Shown here in pieces: positions 35,691-45,540 of a DNA stretch of 64,000 bases. Within the stretch, counting starts at the first letter, position 1; every line of letters begins with the position of its first letter. The translations under genes were made by a program, and so were the position numbers. The stretch is from assembly GCA_021234155.1 (NCBI GenBank), contig JAJEKV010000032.1, forward strand, positions 1,830,783-1,894,782, read 5' to 3'. Below the pieces are notes generated by a model. The model ran no database searches. It was not told where the DNA came from and saw nothing but the letters and a program-made list of their open reading frames with translations. The DNA is from Isoetes taiwanensis (Eukaryota; Streptophyta; Lycopodiopsida; Isoetales; Isoetaceae).

Positions 35691-36581
35691 ATGGTAGCTC
35701 AGGTTATGTCAGATGTCGATTGCTTTATGGCCGCTAGGGAACTCGGAACTCCTATTGCGCTTTGCGAGGTATTTTTTCTTTTTTCCCCCTTCTTCTTCTT
35801 CCAAGATTGCGTTTTCTTTTCCAAGATTCTTTCCATTCTGCAAATTTCGTATTAGTTTTCCGATCTCCTGTGCGTTTATTTGATATCTGGTATGATAGAT
35901 AGAATCGGGCATGTTTAACAGTTAAAGCCCTCAAAATTTCAGGGCTACAGCAGATTTGAGCATGTGATTCTGGCGGCAATGAGCGGGGCAATTAATCATA
36001 CAAAGCTGGCTCAGTTAAGCGAAACAGAGATTGAAGTTTTGGAAGAAGCAGTGTGGAAGCATCATACACACCAGGTAGAGGCAAATAAATGCACGTCTGT
36101 ATTGATGCAATTAGTGAAGGCCCCTGTGGATGTGGTGTGGTCTATTGTGAGGCGTTTTGACATGCCCCAAACATACAAGCGCTTCATAAAAAGCTGTGTT
36201 ATGAAAGGGGATCTCAAGGTCGGAAGTGTTAGGGATATTACAGTCGTATCAGGTCTTCCAGCATCCCACAGCACAGAAAGGCTTGAAGCCCTAGATGAAG
36301 ATAACCATATTTATGGCTTCAGCGTAATCTGTGGGGAGCATAGGCTCCAAAACTATCGATCTACCACTACTTTACATGAGGTTGAAATTGACAACATGAA
36401 GCAGACTCTAGTTTTTGAATCATATCTGGTGGATATTCCTGAAGGAAACACAAAAGATGATACTTGCTTATTTGCAGATACAGTAGTTCGTTGCAACCTT
36501 CAATCCTTGGCTAGGCTAGCCGAAAGACTCTCAGCAAAAGCTGCCAAGGTCAAATCTGATGGCATGACTATTATGTTTTGA
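35691..36581 (+). CDS. PYL: PYR/PYL/RCAR abscisic acid receptor (two exons)
   Basis: A soluble START-like receptor: it binds abscisic acid (ABA) in a pocket, then inhibits group-A PP2C phosphatases and so releases SnRK2 kinases. Exon 1 is 35,691-35,768 (26 codons), exon 2 is 35,943-36,581; the joined product is 238 residues. Visible landmarks: WSIVRRFDMPQTYKRF at 92-107; gate loop SGLPA at 129-133; STERL at 136-140; latch GEHRL at 157-161; ESYLVDIPEGN at 185-195; DTVVRCNLQSLA at 205-216. Residues matching the ABA contacts of Arabidopsis PYR1 are all present: K105 (K59), E138 (E94), Y164 (Y120), S166 (S122), E185 (E141), N211 (N167). The N-terminus is about 40 residues longer than usual. If exon 1 is wrong, Met39 at 35,979 would give a 200-residue single-exon protein, nearer family size. 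No frameshift or stop interrupts it. Family assignment is very secure, the 5' end less so. Confidence 0.93.
35769..35942 (+). other. Predicted phase-0 intron of the receptor gene
   Basis: 174 bp with a donor GAG|GTATTTTTTC, a T-rich body and an acceptor AAAATTTCAG|GGC. Splicing joins ...LCE to GYSRFEH... in frame and skips the stops that separate the two open frames. Intron length and T-richness suit plants. A transcript would settle whether it is used. Confidence 0.6.
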
Positions 36582-37220
36582 TGCTTATTTCTACTTGGTT
36601 GGTTGCTCTGGTTTAGGTTTTCAGATCTGATGTCTAAAACCCCCGTTTTATTCAATGTCTCTACTGTGGGAATAGATTACTACACGTTTTTGTTCTTGAA
36701 GGAATGCTGGTGCTTTGGTGTTTTTGAAGATTTAGCTGCCGTTTTTTTCTGGCAGAGGAGGTGCTTGAGCTAGATTAAGTTTTTTGGCTCAAAGTGTTGT
36801 TGGTGATCTTCAATCCTTCATCTTGAGCTTTTCCACATTTGATCAAGACATAGCCCTGCCTCTTAGCCTTTATTCAAAACCAACGGAATATGTTGCTTCA
36901 GCTGAAGAAATGATATCAGCTGAAATATGGTAAGTAAAGTGGAAGAAGAAACAAAAGAAAAAAAACAAAACTAGGGAAATGAGAAAAATTTTTTTTATGT
37001 TGTGTGCTAAAAGAGACCTCTCAATTAAACGATGGGTTCTTCTTGATCTTATTGTCTTTGTATAGCATATATAATAGTTAAGTGTGATCATTCACTTTTT
37101 GCTTGCAAATGGATCAATTCTCTCTCTTCTTTTTTCTTTTGTTTTATTTGCCAAGTTGCCCTATACATAAAAGAGGACCATCTATCCTCAACTTGTTTGA
37201 CTTTATGGCACATGGGACAC
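36582..37220 (+). other. 3' flank of the receptor gene
   Basis: This T-rich stretch probably holds the 3' untranslated region. No canonical AATAAA was found near the stop codon, but plant genes often lack it; 'ttttattcaatg' at about 36,645 is a weak candidate. No other gene is seen. Confidence 0.4.
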
Positions 37221-37225
37221 TAGCA

Positions 37226-37512
37226 ATGGAGTCTAACTTGTTCATAGTGGCCCTTCTTGTTATAGGTAAAAAAAATCTTTAGGTTTTCCTAGCCACTTGA
37301 CGATCTTTATGGAGTCTAAATTGTTCATGGTGGCCCTTCTTGTTATAGGTAAAAAAATCTTTAGGTTTTTCTAGCCACTTGACCATCTTTATGGAGTCTA
37401 ACTTGTTCATGGTGGCCCTTCTTCTTATCGATAAAAATCTTAAGGTTTTCCTAGCCACTTGGCGATCTTTTCTTAAGGTTTTCCTAGCCACTTGCCGATC
37501 TTTTCTTCTACA
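37226..37512 (+). repeat. 82-83-bp minisatellite with collapsed 34-bp end units
   Basis: The unit starting 'atggagtctaacttgttcat' and ending 'ttcctagccacttgacgatc' begins at 37,226; 37,309 and 37,391. Two shorter units ('tcttaaggttttcctagcca' onward, period about 34 bp) follow to 37,512. Open frames on the - strand here (KDRQVARKT phrases) come from the repeat itself and are not a gene. Confidence 0.9.
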
Positions 37513-37734
37513 GATCTTTCTTCATCAACGAGAGGCTATGAGGAATCAATTTGCTCTAACACTTGGTTGTCCTTTTAACTTAAACAATATCCTATATTAT
37601 AATGTTATAGCGTAAGTATGTAATGGACCATGCCCTAATTTGGACTCCGCCAGCACGCCAGATTGCAATCAAGGTCGAGATTTATCGCAGGCTTCCTACC
37701 ATCGTGGATTGGGTCATGCTTTTAATTCCCAAGG
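37513..37734. other. Short unassigned spacer
   Basis: Single-copy-looking sequence between the minisatellite and the polypurine tract. A run of about 36 codons open on + (from 37,623) reads into the purine tract and has no recognised domain. Confidence 0.3.
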
Positions 37735-38465
37735 GAAAAGGGAGACGAAAGGTAAGTGAAGGCAAGAAGGCACAAGCGAAAAGGGAAAGGAAAAAGGGAA
37801 GGAAAAAGGCAACTAGAGAAGGGAAAGAGGGGCAGGGTGGGAGCATAAAGGGAAAGGGAACTGAGAATAGAAAATGATGGAGAAGCAGTGGAAAAGGTAC
37901 GGGAAAAGTGAGAGAAAGAAAACGAAAAGAAAAGGGAGTAAAAAGGCGGGTGGAAAGGAAAATGCACGAAAAAAAACAAGGAGAGGGAAATGAAAAGGGA
38001 AGGCAAAAAGTGAGTTCTGGAAAAAGGGAGCATTTTAAAAAGTGAGAAAACGGAAAAAGGAAAGCATGGAAAAGGAAAAAAAAGGAAAGGTGGAACATAG
38101 CGTGGAAAAGGAGAAGAGGGTAGAGGGTGGGAAAGGAGGAAAAGGGGCACATGAAAAAGGTAAGGGATAAAAGGCATAGGAAAGAAAGGGAAATGTAAAA
38201 GGGAAAAGGAAGGAAAAGCGCAGAAAAAAGAAGGCCGTAGAAAAGAGATAAAAGAAAATCAGAAAAGGGTGGGAGATGAAGGGGGAAAGGGAAGGAAAAA
38301 AATTCACGAGGAAAAGGGGAGAGGGAAATGGGAAAAGAGAAGTGGAAAAGGCAAGGGAAAAATGAATAGAGAGAAAGGATGAGGAAAGGGAAAAAAGGAA
38401 GGGGAAAAGAGAAAGGAAAAAGATAGGGAAAAAAGAAAAAGATGGGGAAAGGAAGGGAAGGAAGG
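37735..38465 (+). repeat. Polypurine tract, (GGGAAAAGG)-like, about 730 bp
   Basis: The + strand is almost purely A and G, built from 'gggaaa', 'aaaagg' and 'gaaagg' words and ending in 'ggaaggaaggaagga' at about 38,449-38,470. A 288-codon open frame across it (- strand) is Phe/Ser/Pro-rich and purely compositional. The tract ends exactly where the 3' tail of a - strand LINE begins, so on that strand it is a pyrimidine-rich extension of the LINE tail. Confidence 0.9.
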
Positions 38466-39060
38466 AAGGAGATATTTTCATTGTCAAGACTGACAAAAAG
38501 GCAACACACAAGGACATGCGACCACAAGTACAAAGAAACAAAATACATTGTAATGGCTGGAATTGGTGGAGCACTACGTCTTGATTAAAAAACCCCATCG
38601 TAAAACTGCTGCTGTGACGATCACGATAGATCCAAAGCTATGTCACGCAAAAGCAACAAGCATGGGCCTCCAACAAAATGTAACTTCAAACAAACGCCCT
38701 AACCGTAACCCTACAGCCTAAAAAGTTTGTGCACGGGCGCCGACTCACGCACGCGCCTAAAACCTCCATCCCTCTCACCGAAAACCAGGCAACAGATGTC
38801 GATGCAGATCCCCGTGCCGGACTGAGTAACCTCATCAAACCACTTGTGACCATAAGAGCCCCAAACAGGTAGAGTCCCAAAAACCCCATAGCAACGATTC
38901 GAGAAGTGACTGGGTGAGGGTACCAAGCTTAAAACTAACGATTCAATAAGCCCAAGTGCCAGGAAGCCTGGAGGAGGTGCCATCTCAGCCAAGGGGCGCC
39001 AAGAGACCAAGCCCATCGTAGGCTCCAACCGGCCACATAGGAGAAAAAAGGGCATAAAAT
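38466..39060 (-). mobile_element. 5'-truncated LINE, - strand, first of two adjacent
   Basis: On the - strand 'gtcttgacaatgaaaatatc' runs into the pyrimidine tract, matching the 'tggacaataaaaatctatt' tail type of the family. Just inside, '+ attaaaaaacccca' at about 38,584 and 'ggaggaggtgccatctcagc' near 38,970 match the equivalent interior of the copies at 39.2 and 48.3 kb. No RT motif is left. It ends where the next LINE tail begins. Confidence 0.6.
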
Positions 39061-40230
39061 GTCAGAGAAAGGGAACGAAAAGGGAAAGGAAAAGAAGAGT
39101 AGAATAGAATAGAATAGATTTTTATTGTCCACTAAGACCAATTAGCCTATGGGACCTAAACAAAAAGAAAGGAAGAAGATACATCGCCGTGATTAACCCT
39201 CCCCGGCGGTTTTCGAGGGAAATCAAGAAGAATAAGTATGCTCGGCACACTTAATCAGACAGACAATTAACATCAGTCTCCCGTAGGACAAAATAACGAG
39301 TCTGTATCACGGCATGCATACACTCGCCATTTTTGAACCTCGCCAAAGTACTGCATTTTAGATACATTTGATTGGGTACTATTTTCTTTGGTCAAAACTA
39401 ATCTTGAAAGTTCAATATGTAAAATGTCAAAAGCATATCACTGTTCAAGGTTGTAAGATGTAGACAATACTATTGAGTGCCAAGATGAATGCATTCAATT
39501 TAACATTCAGAAGCTATTGGAGATATTATAAAAGCATTCCGCACTCAAAGAGCGTAATTTTTAGTAGTTTTATGGTTCCTAAATGGTACTTTTTTGATAG
39601 GGTGTAGCATGCCTATGCCCGTATCAATAACCTCCTGAGGTATGACCCCAACAAGCCCATGGACTGTGATGCAATAATCTGCGCAAATGATCGGGTTAGG
39701 CAATTACTAATCGAACATACCGCGTTTTGACATAAAATCAAGCGTATCCGGAGGGCATGACATTCATCTTCAACGGCAACATCGATAAAGCCTCTCCTCC
39801 TGCGGCTTCCCGAGTCCAACGCCTGCCTCAATGAGATGATGTGCACCCATGCGAATTCAAGCCATAAGTCTGCTTCATGGGCAAATGGGTGTAAGGCATC
39901 GTGTGGGCCTCAGAGCCTAGGGATTGACTTGTCACTTATAGTGTGCCATCTTAACGGTGTCGAAAGCATCTCTATCCAAGAGCTATGGAAGGAAAGTAGC
40001 ATCTAGTACGCCTTTAGTGCACATGATCCTTCTTGTCCGTATTCGTATCTGACTGCTTTGCCTCAGACATCCCAATGTGAGAACATCGAAGCTTGCTTGT
40101 CCTTTCAGCAGTTTTTAAGTGCATTGGGGACCCATTCCTACTACCAAGGCTGGGCAAAATACGTATCACCCATGTATCACAGGTTTTAAGTATCAGACCC
40201 ATTCCTACGCCAAGGTTACATTCCTATTTG
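39061..40230 (-). mobile_element. 5'-truncated LINE, - strand, second of two adjacent
   Basis: On the - strand the 3' end reads 'ggtcccataggctaattggt' with 'ggacaataaaaatctattc', then (TATTC)n and a pyrimidine-rich run (+ 39,061-39,095). Inside, a - strand phrase GLLGSYLRR (about 39,625-39,655) matches SLGSYLRR in the LINE at 48.4 kb. No RT core is seen. The right edge at about 40,230 is a guess. Confidence 0.6.
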
Positions 40231-40889
40231 GTAGTGCATAAATCATGGATAAGCTCACACTAACCCAATAATCTCATGGAATTCGCTATTGGGAGAAATA
40301 ATTATCCTGAGCTGCATCTAATCTAACAAAATATTAAATGTGGAATGATAAGTTAATATGTAATTTATTACTCTAAAAATAATAAAAGGTAATAATTTAA
40401 TATCGAATTCAAACAAATCACCTTCCGAAGTTAATAATATGGTGTCTCCAATGCGTACCAAGGTAGAAAACCGCTCCGGAGCAAAAGATTCTGTATGGAA
40501 TTGTGGATTTTACCCCAAGGGCTCGTGCCAATAGGTTGCTCTCGCACTCCGGCCGAGATCATTCCGTGGTGAGGATATCATCGACCCCCACACCGCCTCG
40601 CATGATGTAATCGGCCGCACTGGGCGTCTCTAAACAAGTAGACTGTGGCCCTGTGCATACAACTGGCCAGGGTCGGTTTCATGTGTTACTTAATAGCTCC
40701 ATTATTTGGATACTTTGTTGTAAGATTTGTAGCATTTATTTCATTTCCTTTGCCGCAACATGTACTCTTATACCCCCCCTTTTTAATCTTAGTCCGAAGC
40801 TAAGACTCGTGGATGCATCAATAAGGTGAGTGAATATCAATGAGACCCATTCTGGTGGAAAAGGTCCTTGCAAAAGCAATAACATCCTT
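40231..40889. other. Unassigned stretch
   Basis: Nothing recognised: A/T-rich sequence to about 40,430, then a more balanced segment. No open frame of note. Confidence 0.3.
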
Positions 40890-43800
40890 GAAGAAGTGCT
40901 TGAGTTTCATTGAGTCAATGAATGAAAATACAATGACCCGTGCAGGGGTACCCACAATGAGGCCCCAACATGAATAAATAGGGAGTGGAAAAAAAAAAAT
41001 TCAACAATGACCTCACCATATAACTAGGCTCAAACCATATAACTAGGCCCACGAACCACAAAGTTCTAACCCAAAACCACATTCCAACCCCGGGCCCAAG
41101 CCTAATCACTTTCCAGACCAAAGCCGACCGACCAACCCTTAAATATTATCGACTCCCAACCCCACCCCAACAAGAAGGGGTAGAAGTGAAAATCGCGAAC
41201 CGCAACCACCCTGGAAACTACACGAAAATCAGCTACCACCTCGCTGTCAAGAAAGAGGATCGCGACCTAACCGCGAAAACACAATCAATATCAGATGGTT
41301 AATGTGAAAAGGTTAGGATTCTATGGTCAGTATGCATCATGCTCCGCTGCAGCACAAGAATCGACGAGAAAAAAAATACCGTATCAGAGAAATTATAAAG
41401 AATCCTGGGGTTTAATATTGCTGGCACCGGAGAGAGAAAATATATAGATACACTAGGCCCGACCTGAGGGGTCTTCCCTCAAGGCCCTCTAGAAGCCACA
41501 AAGCTACACCCGTGAAGAGAAAATAGGCACATCCAATAGAAGAACCCTTTGAGCCTACCCGTTTCTACAAGTGCTACTGAAGAGAGAGAGAGTAAAAGCA
41601 TGACCAATGGGAAAAAAAATACAAGAGAAACCCTACAGGGAAAGAGAGCAAGAGAGAAAAATATACACAAGAGAGAATATACACAAGAATATACAAAGCA
41701 GATCGAAGTCAAGAATTCCTATTACATTGCTATGCCAAGATAGAGAGAAATACATATAGAGATATCTGTATATATATACGTATACACCAAGTGTCCGGCC
41801 CAAGAAAAATACCCCCAAGAGAGAATATACACACAAGAATATACACAAGAAAAAGGGGGCCACCTAAAAAGAATTGGTCCTAACAGAAAGTAGAACAACC
41901 AATGTAAAGCCCAACCCGTGATATCGAGGAGTGGAGGGGGGAACTCAGATAACAAAGAATTCACCAGAGGAAACACCGATGAAGGAAAAGAAGCAAAGGC
42001 AACAGTATACATGGGGATGACAAAGCCAAAACAAGAGCTCTCAAGGCTATAGAAAGCATAAAGCCACGTAAAGAGCGGATTCAAAATGTGCTGGCGCTAA
42101 AATCAGACGCCCTTTTCTCAGAATGGTGGTTCTTTCATATAAGAAGAGAACCATGGCATTCTAGGAGAAAGGTCCTTGCACAACAACATCCGACACAAAG
42201 AGGAACCTTACCTCCAAACTCCTCTCACAAAGCCAAGACTATGGGAGACGAAAGGATGCCAACGCAAGTAGAGGGAAAAGAGAACAAGAAACCCCGACAA
42301 CCTGAATGCATAAAGTAAAAAGGGCATAAACCAACACAAAAACCAAGTACCTACACTCACCAAAGCACGTAAAAACAAAATTGTAGAATCAATGTACCAA
42401 CAAACTACATAGAACACCTAACGACAAAATGATTCTGAAAAAAGACAAAAATACCCAACCTAACAATGCAACCACAACGAAATAAGAAATGATATTCTAT
42501 GGAATAGTCCTGATAGCATATATGTCAACTCAAGGTCAATGCAACAAATGAAACAAAATGCACAGATAAGGAACTAGAATGCATAGATGAGGAGTTGATG
42601 GGGAACACCGAGCAAGTGGAAGAACACAGAAAAGAGGAGCAAAGAAGGAGAGACAAAATACCAGAATAACGGAGTGCAGAAAGAAGTAAAGGGATAATAA
42701 AGATAAATAGAATAATGCAACTAAGAAGGTAGATGGGGCAAGTAACGAGGATTAGAGCAGCGAAAAACGAAAAAACATAAAATAAACTAATGGAACAATG
42801 TGGTGAAAGATGCAAAAGGAATTGTGCTAGAGTACCAGAACACCAAAATACATAAAGAGAACAAATGAAACAATGCAGTGAAAGATTGAAAAGGAAAATA
42901 CATAGCTAAAGAGTTAATGGAGAACATGGAACAAGAAAAACGAATGGAGACAACAAAGTTTGAAGGAACCAAAAAGATGAACCTGTGGATAAGGAGAGGA
43001 TGAGTAAAGCGTGAGCAAGGCTTAATGAAACAAAATAAACAATAAATGGAGCAACCACGATGGCCAAAAAAATAGAGAACCTACAATGTAAAATCAAAGA
43101 GCAACAGGAAGAAATAGAAAAAACAATGCACATGTAGATAAATTAGAGTGAAGAAAATAGAACCGGTGGAGTGGATAAAGAGACCAACGGAATAGGGATG
43201 AAAGGTTAGATAGAGGCAACAATGAGAATTCACCTAGATGCCAAGAGCAGTCGAATGACCAGCAGTGATGAGACAAAGAGTGAATGAAGCAATGGAACAA
43301 ACAATGCAACCCGAGCAAGATGAAGCAACCGCAAAGAGGACTAATCTGGTGAACTCCTGACAGGGTAACCCGGAAAGCAAGATGAAGCAACCGCAGAAGA
43401 GGACTACAATCTACAGAACTCCTGACAGTAATCAAACGAGAAAGTCAAATGAACTCAGATGGCATATGGAAGGAGCAAATAACAATAATTGAGCCAAATA
43501 GGTAGATGGGACAAACAGAAGTAATATGGAAAATGGGTGGCTAAACAAGACCGGAGAGAAGGGAATCAATCAGAAAACTCCAAAGACAATGAACAATAGA
43601 AGCCCAAATGAGTAAAAATAACAGTACAACCGGGTTAGAATACCCGATAAGTATAAGATAATTGGTGTACAATGAGTCCGCTTCTCCCACATAAAACATC
43701 TCGAAGTCGCTATACTATAATGCTCCCCAACCGCAACAACCGCATTAGTCAACACGCCACCCATCTAAAGCAAAGGGATCAAATCCGCCCCGCTAAGATA

Positions 43801-44075
43801 TCGCTTCCATGTGTCCCTCTGGCCGCCATATAAAAGCAACCTATGAACTTTGGAGCTCCAAACCGGGCAAGACCAAACAACATGTGTGATTGTCAAATGT
43901 GTTAGAGAGCCATCTACCGCCAAGAGTCGCTGTGTTTGCGTTGACTAGGAAATACAAGAGCACAATATCAAAATGGAAAGACCCATGAGGATCCCTGAAA
44001 CCATAGTGGCTACAACAGACTCCAGCAACGCATTCAATGACCAAGGCTTTGCACCACAAAAGGAATCTTTTCAAA
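40890..44075 (-). mobile_element. Dispersed repeat family 2, copy 1 (LINE-like 3' part)
   Basis: Shares with 53,650-56,260, in the same order, 'gtttcattgag...atgaatgaaaa', 'ggtacccacaatgaggcccc', 'catataactaggc', 'caagaaagaggatcgc', 'acatccaatagaagaac', 'atataagaagagaaccat' and 'atggcattctag'. On the - strand the left edge reads as a tail of 'cattcattg' words, similar in layout to a LINE 3' end. Near 43,760-44,070 a - strand coding-like stretch reads SSKVHRLLLYGGQRDTWK and ADLIPL, broken by stops; I do not recognise the domain. The A/G-rich interior (42.5-43.1 kb) repeats itself with a period of about 317 bp. The LINE nature is inferred, not shown by RT motifs. Confidence 0.5.
43316..43432 (+). 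repeat. Two-copy tandem repeat, about 61 bp
   Basis: 'caagatgaagcaaccgcaaa' at about 43,317 and 'caagatgaagcaaccgcaga' at 43,378 each lead to 'gaggacta', then 'gaactcctgacag'. The unit lies inside family-2 copy 1. Confidence 0.85.
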
Positions 44076-45240
44076 GATTCCCTAAAATACCCTTAAATTC
44101 TCGGCCTAATTTTGGGGCCACTAAAATGACCCTAAATTTACTTAATTGCAGCTATTTTGTGGGTCAAAATTACCAAAAGTCATGCCTTGTTAATTTGACA
44201 TCCCCATTTTAGGTAGAAAATAATAATCTAATTTAGTTGTTTTCTGACACATACAAAGTGGCAAAATGAAACCACCGTAGTACCTCCCCTGACAAATTTT
44301 GAAGACAAAAACATTAAAATGGAGTCAGATGCATTTTATTGCTCAAGGAGCAAAGACACATGTGCTATCCGGGTGCATGGGTACAGCACAAAAAATAAAA
44401 AAAAACACAAAAGAAACAAAATTGCAAATGCTAGCGCGCTACAGAAAGGTGGATCCTAAGTTTGAAAGACAAATTATCAGATAGTCATGTACAACTGTGA
44501 CAAATACTCACCATACCTAGTAGCTTACGCTTAAGAAGAGCCTATTGAATGTCGCCGACTCATCAACTCCTTCAGATCACTACCTTAAATACCTACCATT
44601 TTTTGTAGTTCAAATTTAAAATTGCCTCCATTTTAAGTGCAAACTTCCATTTTGGGTGTGATGCCATAACATGAATTTCTTTTTGATTTCAATATGCATA
44701 TTGGTTCGTGAGTGAATGTCCTAAGCATTTCATGGTCACATGAATTTTACGTTTTACAACGCTGAAAGTGGCAACAAGGCTCATAAATAAGTTATTATAA
44801 TATTAAAATTATTGTGAGGCTATGCGTGCATAAAGACTATGACTACACACAACAATATGTGATGTAGTGGATGTTTGTTAAAGCATCATGGAGGCTATCC
44901 AAGGCTGAAAGCACACGGTGACTACTACACAAGAGTGTAAACCATTGGAAAAGAGTGTTATAGAATTCAATAATAATGCAAAATATCATGACTTAGCACA
45001 ACGTTATGCATGTGTATACCCACATGGCTAAGGAAGACAATGTTATCGAAGCTATCTAAGTAGAACCAACTTGAAGAAGACACGAGTTGTCACTTTGCAC
45101 ACCAAAAAATGTTGTCAAGCTAAGTGTTCATAGTAGGCTTATCAAGAAGATATTGTTAGATACCTAGATTGCAACCTGTGTAAAACAAATAATGGTAAGT
45201 TGGGAGGAAACTAGGTAGGTAGAAACAAGAACATGGTAGA
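44076..45240. other. Unassigned intergenic stretch
   Basis: A/T-rich, with no recognised gene. Short repeats of 'ccattttaagtgc' and 'ccattttgggtg' type occur near 44,600-44,660. Open frames are under 80 codons. Confidence 0.3.
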
Positions 45241-45263
45241 AAAAATGTAGGTAGGGAGATAAC

Positions 45264-45540
45264 ATGAAGGCGCGCTGCATGGGTAAAGTTTCGGCGTTAC
45301 GCGCCGCGAAAGTTTTTTTTTTTTCACCTGCATATACTTCGCTTAATCTAAGACATCGAGACGCCTTGGAAGACACTGTGAATCTGAGGAAGATCCTAAG
45401 GCAGATCTTCAAGGTAGATCTTAAGGAAGATCTTGGCGAAGCGCGCATCTTGGAGGCGTATCCGACGCCTTGAAGGCGCATCTTGCGAAGACACAGAATC
45501 TGAGGAAGATCCTGAACAGCTTGTATAAGGTAAAAAATTA
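45264..45540 (+). other. Candidate small coding region or exon, internally repeated
   Basis: Two overlapping open frames (45,264-45,473 and 45,470-45,670) cover a C/G-richer island in A/T-rich DNA. 'gaatctgaggaagatcct' occurs twice (about 45,379 and 45,497), with 'agatcttcaaggtagatctt' and 'ggaagatcttggcgaag' between. The island ends 'tgtataag|gtaaaaaatt', which could be a splice donor. On the other strand a 182-codon frame (45,164-45,712) is also open. No domain is recognised and I do not claim a gene; the repeated 'agatctt' words may simply be a degenerate minisatellite. Confidence 0.25.

Noticed and set aside
36062-36274. 70-codon antisense frame within the receptor gene
   Set aside because: Shadow of the real coding strand, with no domain.
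35964-36581. Receptor CDS starting at GTG 35,964
   Set aside because: A GTG start is not expected in a plant nuclear gene; the frame continues upstream to a plausible splice acceptor, and ATG 35,979 is the alternative start.
37279-37491. 70-codon frame with repeated KDRQVARKT phrases (-)
   Set aside because: It is the minisatellite translated; the 82-83-bp unit is not a multiple of three and the frame survives only by chance.
37682-38598. 288-, 187- and 151-codon open frames (-)
   Set aside because: They lie in the polypurine tract and its neighbour; stop codons are simply rare in such sequence.
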